This document shows positions 24,190-33,899 of a DNA stretch of 64,000 bases, in pieces. Position 1 is the stretch's first letter. Each line of letters opens with the position of its first letter. A program made the translations under genes and the position numbers. This stretch comes from Diadema setosum (lineage: Eukaryota > Echinodermata > Echinoidea > Diadematoida > Diadematidae). The notes beneath the pieces are model-generated. The model saw only the letters and a program-made list of their open reading frames with translations. It was not told where the DNA came from and searched no databases. The stretch covers positions 47,242,333-47,306,332 of the forward strand of contig NC_092686.1 of NCBI RefSeq assembly GCF_964275005.1, in the 5' to 3' direction.

Positions 24190-26330
24190 TATCAAATTTC
24201 TTAATAAAGTAAAAAAAGTAAATTTTCAAAATGACGTCATCAAATTTTAAGTTCACTCAAGCGTATCTCACTTATTCTTCTGTTAATTTTCGTCCAAATT
24301 TCAATATGTTGTAGCTTATTTAATGGTCTTTTAGTCACATAATAACAACATTTTGATTGGATGGCGGCATCACCTCGTAAAAAGGGATTAAAAGTAACAT
24401 TGTCAAATTTGACCAGTTTACGTGTTATCTCTATGGGAGTGCAGTTTTTCTGGAAATGAAAACTGACATGACTATCTTTATCGAGCACTAGCTCACTTAT
24501 GCTTCGGTGAATTTCTCCCATATTTTAATATGTTGTAGCTGAGACTTTGGGCTATCGTAAGTGCTCCTTTGTTTTTTCATACGGAGTCGGCATCACGTCC
24601 AAAAACTTGGTTGAAATTAAAGCTTATCTTCGATGTATTGAAATATTTCTTCCTTTCTGCAACTTTCTTTGCAATAACTCAAGAAAAACATACCCTATCA
24701 CCACCATATTTTGCACATGTTTAGTTCATGTCACGTACATTATTTCACAAAATAACAACTACTTAATCAGACACCATCTTGGGTATGTAAATTAGGGTCA
24801 AAGGTCATAAACGTTTTATCCTATATCTTGGTGAATACATGTCCTATCTTTCCCATATTTTGCACACGTAAGGACCATGTTACAAGGATCATTTGACAAA
24901 ATAACCATTTTTGGCTCAGAGGCCATCTTGTCTGTGCAAAGTGGGGTCAAAGGTCATATGTACTTCTTCCTGTATCTTCGTTATGACGTGTTATCTCTAT
25001 GGGAGGGAATTTTTCTAGATGTGAAAATTGACCTGATTGTCTTTATCGACGACTAGCTCACTTACCCTTCGGTGAATTTCTTCCAGATTTTAGTATGTTG
25101 TAGCCAGTTTAATACTCTTTAAGTTTTGTTCAACCAAAGTTTTAATCGGATGATATCATCACCTCGTGAAAATGGATATAATGTAACCTTGTCAAATTTA
25201 ACCAGTTTACGTGTTATCTCTATGGGAGTGAATTTTTCTGGAAATGAAAATTGACATGACGGTCTTTATCGAGTACTAGCTCACTTACTCTTCAGTGACT
25301 TTCTCCCAGATTTTAATATGTCGTAGATGAGACTTTGGGCTATCGTCACTGTTTCACCATTTTTTCATACGACGCCGAGATCACGTCAAAAAACTTGGTT
25401 GAAATCAAACTTATCTTCGATGTATTGAGATATTTCTTTCTTTCTGCAACTTTCTTTGCAATAACTCAAGGAAAAACAGCCCCTATCATCCCCATATTTT
25501 GCACATGTTTAGTTTATGTCACGTACATTATTTCATAAAATGACAAATACTTCATCAGACGCCATCTTGGATATGTAAATTAGGGTCAAAGGTCATATAT
25601 TTTTCATCCTGTATCTTTGTAAATACATGTCTTATCTTTCCCATATTTTGCACACGCAAAGACCATGTTACAAGAATCATTTCACAAAATAACCACTTTT
25701 TGCTCAGAAGCCATCTTGTCTGTGCAAAGTGGGGTCAAAGGTCATATGTACTTTTTTCTCTATCTTCGTTATGACGTGTTATCTCTATGGGAGGAAATTT
25801 TTCTAGATGTGACAATTGACATGATTGTCTTTATCGAACAGTAGCTCACTTATGCTTCGGTGACTTTCTCCTAGATTTTAATATGTTGTAGCTGAGACTT
25901 TCGGCTAACGTTGTGTACCCTCATTTTTTTCATACGACCTCGACATCACGTCAAGAAACTTGGTTGAAATTAAAGCTCATCTTCGATGTACAGAGATATT
26001 TCTTTCTCTCTGCAACTTTCTTTGCAATAACTCAAGAAAAACAGCCCCTATCACCTTCATATTTTGCACATGTTTAGTTCATGTCACGTACATTATTTCA
26101 CAAAATAACAACTACTTAATCAGACACCATCTTGGGTATGTAAATTAGGGTCAAAGGTCATAAATGTTTCATCCTGTATCTTGGTAAGTACATGTCCTAT
26201 CTTTCCCATATTTTGCACACGCAAAGACCATGTTACAAGAATCATTTCACAAAATAACCACTTTTTGCTCAGAGGCCATCTTCGGTGTCCAAAGTGGGGT
26301 CAAAGGTCAAATATACTTCATTCTGTTTAT
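24190..26330. repeat. Tandem ~787-bp repeat units
   Basis: GTTATCTCTATGGGAG recurs at 24424, 24990, 25212 and 25778, and GCCATCTTGGGTATGTAAAT or close variants near 24773, 25561 and 26127, giving two spacings of about 787 and one of 566 bp. Copies differ by scattered substitutions. Confidence 0.85.
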
Positions 26331-26504
26331 TCGTTAGTGTATACGGAATTCGGTACCAAAGATGGCAGGTCTGACTCCCTTTTCTAAATGAGAATCCAAA
26401 CATAACACGACCAATGTCCCTAATCTCAGGTGAAAACTGTATGGTCATGCCTTTGGGAGCAGGATTCAAATCATTGATTTCCAAAAAGATCGGATCACCT
26501 AATT

Positions 26505-27690
26505 TGTCAGTCTTGACAAATTCCGAGTCTAGTTATGTTTTATGTGTTGGATTGGGGAATGGGGGGGGGGGGATGGTAAGAATGTACCTTGTGGGCCTTC
26601 GCTGTGTGTACTGAGTGGAAGGCTGTTTATCAATACACAGTCTATTTCCGGCTGTCCGTGGTCATCATGTGCGTGTGTGTTTTTGTGTGTTTATGTTGTT
26701 TTGTGTGTAATAGACACATGTATACCGTAACGTCAGCCAATAGTGGGCCTGCCTCGATGTTATGTTCTGATGTTTTACAAAGAAAGCTGAACATAGTGAT
26801 ATTGTACTAATTAATGTAAAACAGAGTAATGTTTGATACAGGGCTCCCTTGTAAAACAGGCCTTTGCAACTCCGAATGGGACCACCCTGCTTATAAAGAC
26901 GACGGAATGAACAAATAAATCAGAAGTTCACAACAACAAAAATATGATCTATACAGGGCGTATAGATCTGTGCGCATGCGTGCATATTAACCAATCAGAA
27001 ACCCCCGCTGAAAAACTCCAGATTCTGGGCTTGATAGGCGCCAGTGTGTTTGTCGGCCTGACTTGTGCATCTTAAGGTGCAAAATGTATTTAATTGATAC
27101 TTTGCACGCAAACACAAATGTGCTGCCATACAGTGTGTGTCTTTAATGTTTATATCAAAAAAGAATGTTGTGGTAATCCATTTTCGGATAATTGCAATAT
27201 CATGATGTTATTTTCTGCTACTTTGCGCAACCTTGATGAATATCAAGCTGAATGCTGTGGACACCGTAACGGCCCCAGCTCATGATGCTAGGTACACAAG
27301 CTCTTCTTCTTTCATTCTCATTCATACATTGACACAAGTACGTACGTTCATAATGTACTCAGATTACGACTCTGTATTCTTAGTCAGTTTGTCAAAGCAA
27401 AACAATGTTTAGAACTCTTGTCATTGGAAGACAGAATAGGTCACTTTTCCGAGATTTGTGGCAATGATGATGCACAATATCCGGACATCTGCCAGTGAGA
27501 GTCTTAAGCCGTATCGCTTTTTGTAATGCTAGGTGTAAGTGTATCTATATTTATGTGTATATGACTTGTGTAAGCATGAAAGTCGGTCGTTTTAAACCGG
27601 ACTTCCTACTTTTTTACAACCTATTTTATGTGTCTTGAAATTTTATAGAAGTAAATATATGAAATGAATTAAAATCAGTCAAAATTGCTT
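26505..27690. other. No gene recognised
   Basis: GT-rich near 26660-26710, poly-G at 26562-26572. No exon supported. Confidence 0.5.
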
Positions 27691-27753
27691 TACAATGTTC
27701 TGTTCATTCTCTATAAGAGCTGTGTATTATTTTGCTCTGTCGAAAAGTGTACT

Positions 27754-27754
<1 letters not shown>

Positions 27755-27813
<59 letters not shown>

Positions 27814-27856
27814 TATACATATACATATATATATATACATATATATATATATTGAT

Positions 27857-27894
<38 letters not shown>
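27755..27894. repeat. (TA)n tract, left of the hammerhead-like palindrome
   Basis: About 130 bases of TA with occasional C. Confidence 0.97.
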
Positions 27895-27897
<3 letters not shown>

Positions 27898-28025
27898 TGC
27901 GAAAAGAAGAGCAATCGTGGACGTAGCTAGGGTCAACGTGCGTGTTTATTGCCGAGCTTTCGGTCCCGTTAGGACCTTCATCAGGCCCTATAGCTACGTC
28001 CACGATTGCTCTTCTTTTCGCACTG
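27895..28025 (-). ncRNA. Hammerhead-ribozyme-like palindromic element
   Basis: On the minus strand the order is: a ~38-base arm (CAGTGCGAAAAGAAGAGCAA onward), CTGATGA, the stem GGTCC-TAAC-GGGACC, GAAA, about 24 bases, then the complementary arm. CUGAUGA, stem II and GAAA in this order and spacing are the invariant core of the hammerhead ribozyme, and the long outer arms would form stem I (type I topology). The cleavage triplet and stem III are not convincing: the bases before the 3' arm read CGTTGA rather than a clear GUC. Hammerheads of this kind are known from Penelope-like retroelements and retrozymes. The palindrome sits between two (TA)n tracts. Confidence 0.6.
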
Positions 28026-28083
28026 AATATAAGTAATGAAGGAGCTGCACTGGTGCTGTAAATGGTCGAGACCCCTTCTCGCA

Positions 28084-28256
<173 letters not shown>

Positions 28257-28259
28257 GTG

Positions 28260-29195
28260 GGTGTGTGTTTGTATGTGTGAGGTGTGTTGATTTGTGTAAA
28301 GTATGAATACACATACTATAATGCAGTGGAAAAGTGTATGAATTGCTGAATGGATCCTACAACTTAAACCAGAGTAAGTATACGAATTTAAATATCTGAA
28401 AAAAACTGCCCTCATCTGCATGACAATGAAAACAAAACAAAAACAAAAAAACACAGAAAAACAAGAGAACAGACACGTGGCGAGGAATGCGTTTATGGGT
28501 CACGGTTGCTTCGTTGCGGAGTGCATTGCTGCGTATGTGTGTCGTCTGTCAGTGTGCATACGAGTGGGGAGATGTTTGCGGCCGTATTTTTTTTTCTAAA
28601 ACCGTACAACTATCACTTATTTTATTAATTTGAATAATAGAAAATGCAATTGCAATACATGTAATTGGTTTTATTTTGTGGCAATTGTGCCATATTAGGA
28701 TATTATCTTCTTTTGCAAAATCACAAAAAAAAAGAGCAAATGGTCAATTCATTTCGTAAATTAATACACGTGCTCTCATCCTCTTTTGTGAGCATTTCTT
28801 AAGGGACACTGAGGTTTTCCCTTCTAAAGACGAATTAAAGTATTATATGCAAGCCATATAGCATTCAGGATACACAGAGATACATACACATTACATAATA
28901 TATGATATACAGGTTATATATCTATTTGTATATGTATATTATTATATATATATATATTTAGATGAAGAGTTCCATACTAAGATTAGTCAATTCTATTCTT
29001 GTCAAGCTGAGATATTTGCGATAAAAGCTGCTAAAATACAAATAGAATAACAAGAACATAAAATTGTGGGATACTTTTAACTATAACTCCAAGAATATTC
29101 CTTGTTATCTTACAAGTGAGCTATCACTGGCAAGGTATCACTGGCATGTATACTTCAAAATGTTTTAAAAATGACGCTTAGTTCATTTTGCGATA
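28260..29195. other. No gene recognised
   Basis: AT-rich, with a short (TA)n piece near 28940. Confidence 0.5.

Positions 29196-29198
<3 letters not shown>

Positions 29199-29246
<48 letters not shown>
29199..29246. repeat. (TA)n then (GT)n microsatellite
   Basis: TA run followed by GT repeats to about 29262. Confidence 0.95.
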
Positions 29247-29247
<1 letters not shown>

Positions 29248-29608
29248 TGTGTGTGTGTGTGTATACATGTGTATATTATGCATTTACATTTTGCTACATT
29301 CAGTTGTTCTGATGCTTGTTTACGTTCTACCCTTATCAACAACAAAACAAACTTTGACATCGGTTGTTGAAACATGACTTTGTTTCTTTATTTGGTTTCA
29401 TAATGGACAAGAAACAGCTGGCGTGAAAATAGATAATGCCAAATTAAAACGATGCTATTTCAACAAGTCAAAAAAGGGAAAACCAATAAAGAATGATTAG
29501 AGGTGAAGAGCTACCGTGTAACTTTTTTCCAGTAGCTGCCAGCGTCAGTTGTATATAAGATATCAATGGAATATTAGCTATAAATCAATGCAGACAATGA
29601 CAGGTCAT

Positions 29609-30003
29609 TCAATTAAATTTGTTAAGATCGCAAATGTTGATCTGTAAATTAACAAACATGTCGGAAAAATGAACTAGTGGGACTCGAACCTGTCATCTAC
29701 TGCTTTCCGGGCAGCGACACTACCACCAGGCTGTCCCTGGTTGCTGGCAGTGACACGATGAACATGGAACAAAATAAGATACACGAGCTCCGAAATTTCG
29801 ACATTGTTATGTTAAATAGTCCAGGGCGGACAAGGCATATTAAATGAAAGGAAGATATTATTCAGAGGGGTGAAGGTTCAGGTGTTAATTTACAGATCAG
29901 CACTTGCGATCTTAACAAATTTAATTTGTAGAGGGAGACAAATTCAAGAAACTTACACCTGAACTTTAACCAATCTGAATAATATCTTTTTTTTTTTTCA
30001 TTT
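29609..30003 (-). mobile_element. tRNA-SINE-like insertion with interleaved inverted repeats
   Basis: AATGACAGGTCAT flanks the stretch on both sides (29596-29608, 30004-30016), a 13-bp duplication typical of LINE-driven insertion. On the minus strand a tRNA-like segment has an A-box-like TGGTGGTAGTG (29728-29718) and a perfect B box GGTTCGAGTCC (29690-29680), with a decayed cloverleaf (C instead of U33, poor T stem). Two inverted-repeat pairs overlap in order: 29611-29654 with 29883-29926 (44 bp), and 29839-29885 with 29955-30007. Confidence 0.65.
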
Positions 30004-30016
30004 AATGACAGGTCAT

Positions 30017-30535
30017 ATGTTTCGTTTATCCAGGATAAGCAAGTGACTACATTCCAAAGACAGAAATGTTCATGTGATTTAACATTCAAAGTTTCATGTT
30101 CAAATTTGGTAAGTGGATACGATGCATTAATTATTTATGGTCGTGTTTTAAAATTTACCAAAAATTACCCATTATCATTATACATAAAAACAATGAGAAT
30201 CAGATCAAATGAAAAAGATGAATTGCAGGGTCTTTCAGTCTACAGATCTTGGGAAAACACATCGAAATTCAGCGGGATAGAAAATCCGTCGAACAAGATT
30301 TTAGAGTAACAGTGGGAACATAATTTTTTAGCTTTGTCTCATGACGACTATTTCAATATTCCGTGTTAGCATAAAATTTCAGTGAACTGTCAGGCCAGAA
30401 ATACTAGGTCACAATATCTGGCAAATAGATCTAAAAGACTTTCTTTGGACTTTAGAATTACCTGTGGCTCTGTTGGGTGTGAAAGAAAGACACATATCTC
30501 TTACAGAAATGACGATAAGAGAAACTTGAGTATGG
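30017..30535. other. 3' flank of the homeobox gene
   Basis: Downstream of the homeobox gene on its strand; the 3' UTR is expected here, but no AATAAA was identified with confidence. Confidence 0.4.
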
Positions 30536-30539
30536 CCAG

Positions 30540-30827
30540 TTACGTATAAAGTCTGTTCGCCCCTTGGGCCGACACGAGGGGCATACCTACGTACATGGCG
30601 TATTTCGAAAGCCCGGCATTACCTTGGAGTGTACTGGTGGGATTGTTCGAAGTCAAGGACACCTGTGGGGTGTGACTTAATCCACTGGTGGCAGTATAAT
30701 GTGACAAGGTGGTAGGCATCTGGCTGAAACCTCGCTCCTTATCAGACAGGGCGTGGTAGTTGAAACGGTACTGATGAATATGCGGTGTTGGTGGAACGTA
30801 GCAGCACAGTTTCTGTAAATGAGGTTC
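30540..30827 (-). CDS. Alternative C-terminal frame of the homeobox gene
   Basis: In the frame shifted by one base from exon 3, an open stretch runs from 30890 to TAA at 30542-30540. From 30827 it gives 95 residues rich in H, Y, P, S, T, Q and N (PPTPHIHQYRFNYH near the start, later SKYAMYVGMPLVSAQ), which looks like a typical homeobox-protein tail. It joins exon 3 in frame if a 115-bp intron is removed: donor AAAA|GTACAG (exon end 30943) and acceptor CCCATTCAG|GAA (exon start 30827), both phase 0, for a 277-residue product. A single-base indel in the genome or assembly would also link the frames. Which is right cannot be decided without transcripts. Confidence 0.45.
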   Translation of the reverse strand, partial: EPHLQKLCCYVPPTPHIHQYRFNYHALSDKERGFSQMPTTLSHYTATSGLSHTPQVSLTSNNPTSTLQGNAGLSKYAMYVGMPLVSAQGANRLYT

Positions 30828-31116
30828 CTGAATGGGACTGCTCGTCTCTACTACTCTTCGCCAAGAACTCGACAGACATAAATTTAGATTTCAGTTGTGG
30901 TCTCTCACTCTCTTCGCCAACAAACCGCTTAGATGACTGTACTTTTGATTTGGGCTGCTCTGAAAAGTTCTTGTCGACGATGGTGACCGCAGACGGATTG
31001 GATTCCGACATGACCGCAATTGGTGGTTGGCAAACCGGATTCTCGAGAACTTCTGTCTTGCCACTGTACGTTCTTTCGACACGACGTTCTCTTGCTCGGC
31101 GATTTTGAAACCAAAC
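30742..31116 (-). CDS. Paired-like homeobox gene, exon 3 (homeodomain end and C-terminus, short frame)
   Basis: The acceptor ATTTTTGCAG|GTT joins exon 2 in phase 0 and supplies VWFQNRRARERR, completing the third helix with Q50, N51 and R53. Q50 places the gene among Q50 paired-like factors (Mix/Sebox/Arx/Phb-type) rather than the K50 goosecoid/Otx group; the exact family is not resolved. After the homeodomain comes a linker rich in S, P, K and E and a short hydrophobic motif (KFMSVEFLAKSSR, about residues 202-214) that weakly resembles an eh1-like repressor motif. This frame ends at TGA 30744-30742, giving 248 residues in total. A second, protein-like frame overlaps the end of this exon and runs on to 30540, so this stop may not be the true terminus in all transcripts. 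Confidence 0.75.
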   Translation of the reverse strand, partial: VWFQNRRARERRVERTYSGKTEVLENPVCQPPIAVMSESNPSAVTIVDKNFSEQPKSKVQSSKRFVGEESERPQLKSKFMSVEFLAKSSRDEQSHSGTSFTETVLLRSTNTAYSSVPFQLPRPV

Positions 31117-31118
31117 CT

Positions 31119-32009
31119 GCAAAAATAATCATGGCATTGCACATTTTGATTTAATTTTGTGTTATAAATTTTCAAGGATAAGTTTAGATTGGTCGGTCAT
31201 GCTAGTGCAACGCCAAGTAGAAAAATACGGACAAAATACCACGATGTAACAACAAATATTGCATCTTTGACAGTTGCATTAACATATTTGTGGTGAATAT
31301 CAGTGTCATAAAGTCTGAGGGACTTAAGATTTTTTTTTAAAGAGCCTAAAATGCCGCACGCACGTGATCTTCATTTATATTTGATGACTTTACGAATAAG
31401 TTAATGTCTTTCGGAAAACTAGAAACATTATTATCTCACTGGTGCGTTATATAAAAGCAAGAACTGAATAATTCTATACCATTTATTGTCACACAAATGA
31501 AATTGATAGATATTTATTTGTTCGTTTCAAAAGGTATTTCTATTAGACTGAATTTTAACTTTTAAAACAAAACTAGGAAAAAAAGGCCATAACAAATGCT
31601 AGTATGCAAACTCCATCTGTCAAACTCTTTTTGTCGATCTGAATAGGCCGACTAGCTGTTGTTAATGAGAGATGGATTGTGGATAAATTTTTTGTGCAAT
31701 GATTATCACATGACGCAAAAGTAAGCTCTGAGGACAAAACCTACTCCCAATTTTCAAAGCACACAAACAAATCCAATGAAAAAAAAAATAAGTACGTTAC
31801 ATATCTTCCATCTCAAATGTATATATAGAGTAACCCCAAATGGAGTTTACATCAAAAATTCTCATAAACATGGATGTCCTTCAAAGCCTTATTTATTGAT
31901 AGTAGCTTATTTATGTGGCGACTTTTTAATATAAAAAAGATGCCTGTCTGTTCCAAGACACATGTGAGTAAATGTGTAGTGAGGTTGTATAAATATGGTT
32001 AGTTAAGTC
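31119..32009. other. Homeobox gene intron 2
   Basis: AT-rich intron of about 900 bp between homeodomain codons 46 and 47; no repeat recognised. Confidence 0.7.
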
Positions 32010-32011
32010 AC

Positions 32012-32316
32012 CTGTACTCGGGCCTCGGTGAGGTCAATGGCATTGGCCAGTGACTCCCTGGAGTTAATGTCGGGGTACTTGTTGGTGCTAAACACCCTCT
32101 CCAGGCTCTCAAGCTGTAGTCGGGTATAGATCGTTCGGCTGCGGCGCCGCCGGTGTCGAAGCGGACCCATTTCCTGTGGCGCCGCGGCTCCCAAAGCCCC
32201 TGTGGCAAGCATTGTCACGTGATCCGACGCCATCTCCTCATTGGTCGATGGGGAGAAGCAGATTGTGCTGGTGGAGTCCGCGGGGTGGTATACGTCTTTG
32301 GCGTTCGAGGTGTTAC
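32012..32316 (-). CDS. Paired-like homeobox gene, exon 2 (homeodomain residues 1-46)
   Basis: This exon encodes a serine/threonine-rich linker, an alanine-glycine patch and the first 46 residues of a homeodomain. Numbered on the homeodomain, R5, Y8 (usually F), L16, E17, F20, Y25, P26, D27, R31 and L40 are in place, as in the paired-like class. The exon ends in phase 0 after Q46 at CAG|GTGACT; an intron at 46/47 is the common position in this class. No paired domain precedes it. The product should be a nuclear DNA-binding transcription factor. The acceptor at 32318/32317 has a weak pyrimidine tract. If exon 1 is wrong, translation could start at the internal methionine of EEMASDH, leaving the homeodomain intact. 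Confidence 0.85.
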
Positions 32317-33801
32317 CTGTGTTTGATAAGTGATTCAGCTTGCTATCAAACCTATACACGTCATGAGAGGCCTATTATAACATCACCGGTGCGATACCGA
32401 GAAAAAGTGGTGTCAATGTTTGGAAATTTCATTAGCGTCCGCATTTTCCAACTACAGTACTAGCAATGCTTATTACAACTCTTGTTTCCTGGTATGCAGC
32501 AGTATAATACACGCAACGCCGTTGGTGGGTCGCATTACTCAAACATTTCTACTTTCCTCATTCACAGAGACTTTTCTTTAAAAACCGGATTAAAGTCGTA
32601 TGTATTGTTACAGTAAGAACAGATTTTTCACCAGGCACCTAAACTGAAATTTATCAGAAGAGGTTTTTTTTTTTTTTTTTTTCGAATCTCACTTTTGCAT
32701 TTTGACACACGCTGTTGAGACTGCCCGGTAATTTTTTTCATTAGTAGTAAATGTTAAAATCTGCTTGACGTGTGCTAGTCAGAGTAAACTCAAGCAAATA
32801 AAACAAAAGAAGCGTTCTTGCAATTGAAAAATAAAGAAGTTATGGCAATGAAAAGTGTTGCCTGGTTTCTCGCAGACAAGGCTATCGTGCACCTTGTCAC
32901 ACTATCCCATCAGCTTGTACATATCAAACTAAGACCAAGTGAAATAATTCCTTTACATAATGTTGATATTACTCATCTAGTAGAACTTACATTTGCAAAG
33001 TCATCATTGCTAAATCGTCATTAATTCTAGAATAACCTTTTGAAATTATGATAAGAAGAATTATTTTCTTAAATTTCTATAAAAGTAAACTGATTGTGAT
33101 TATGACTTCTAGTCAGTTTTGTTTTGATTTGATGAAACTTCTGTTTTGTTTGTTTGATTTTACTGTGATTATTATATTCACTAAATTCACCTTTAACAAA
33201 CACAAAGTGGATTTTTCGCTGTTATGCAAGAGATTATAGTGTTGTACACTGTAACTTGTTTAGGAACCAGCTTACCTTGTTCCCACTTCTTCTCCGAATC
33301 ATACGTGTAGAGCATGCTTCAATTTAGTAGAGGTCTTTAATGAGTTTTCCTTAAATATTACAAGTCTCCAAGTAAATCGCACCGATGACGCGCACTAGAG
33401 GAATAATCGGGTCCACTTAAAAAATATATAATCATGGCTAATCTCCCTACGCTCCCCCCCCCCCACACACACACACATGTTTCTTTCGTAGTGATTCTGT
33501 TTTGGTGTGGTATTGCTCTCCCAAGCTGAAATTATAATTGCGATCGAAATGGTTGGCAAACTTGTGATATACAGTTATACGTTACAGACATATCAAAACA
33601 GCATCTAAGCATGTTATAGGCCTATACAGAAAAATATTTTTGCTGTTTCTTTAATTACTACCACAAAAAGTGAGTACACTCCCCACTCCACCACGATCGT
33701 ATGTACCGAACGCAAACTACATGTATATTCCACAGCGTTACCACATGATTATATTTACTGAGGATTACAAGAAAGCAAAGTGGTTGAAACGATTTCCTTA
33801 C

Positions 33802-33868
33802 CTTCTCGAATTTCGCTTTGGAAACTTGTGACTGCGGAGCGATGCCTTTCTTCGTTCAGTGGATACAT
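33802..33868 (-). CDS. Probable exon 1 of a paired-like homeobox gene
   Basis: On the minus strand an ATG at 33868 opens 22 codons (MYPLNEERHRSAVTSFQSEI, then RE) and ends in phase 1 at GAAG|GTAAGG, a near-consensus donor. The next exon has an acceptor (CAAACACAG|GT) that restores the frame by completing a glycine codon. This exon is proposed because exon 2 has no suitable upstream ATG in its own frame before a stop at 32374-32372. No domain is present. The reading frame stays open upstream of the ATG, so an earlier start cannot be excluded. The exon is supported by splice-phase agreement only, so confidence is moderate. Confidence 0.45.
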
Positions 33869-33899
33869 GGTATCGTGGACGCCTTGTGTAGTGAGAGAT

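Larger units (their letters stand above)
23386..26504. mobile_element. 3.1-kb non-autonomous element with hairpin end and internal tandem units
   Basis: The 15-bp end AATTAGGTGATCCGA (23386-23400) recurs inverted at 26490-26504. At the left the arm is part of a hairpin (GGTGATCCGAG, 6-base loop, complement; 23391-23418) followed by a (TTC)n tract. The interior from about 24190 repeats with a period of 787-790 bp, two full copies and one of about 566 bp. Each copy contains two GGGTCAAAGGTCA motifs. No transposase or helicase reading frame was found. Hairpin, microsatellite, tandem core and an inverted arm at the other end resemble Helentron-associated (HINE/pearl-type) elements, but the class is inferred. 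Confidence 0.7.

Noticed and set aside
29680..29745. Functional tRNA gene on the minus strand
   Set aside because: The B box is perfect but the T stem does not pair, position 33 is C, and no 7-bp acceptor stem forms; SINE relic preferred.
30043..30309. 88-codon plus-strand frame next to the homeobox gene
   Set aside because: Starts with GTG, AT-driven composition, partly overlaps the flank of a repeat insertion.
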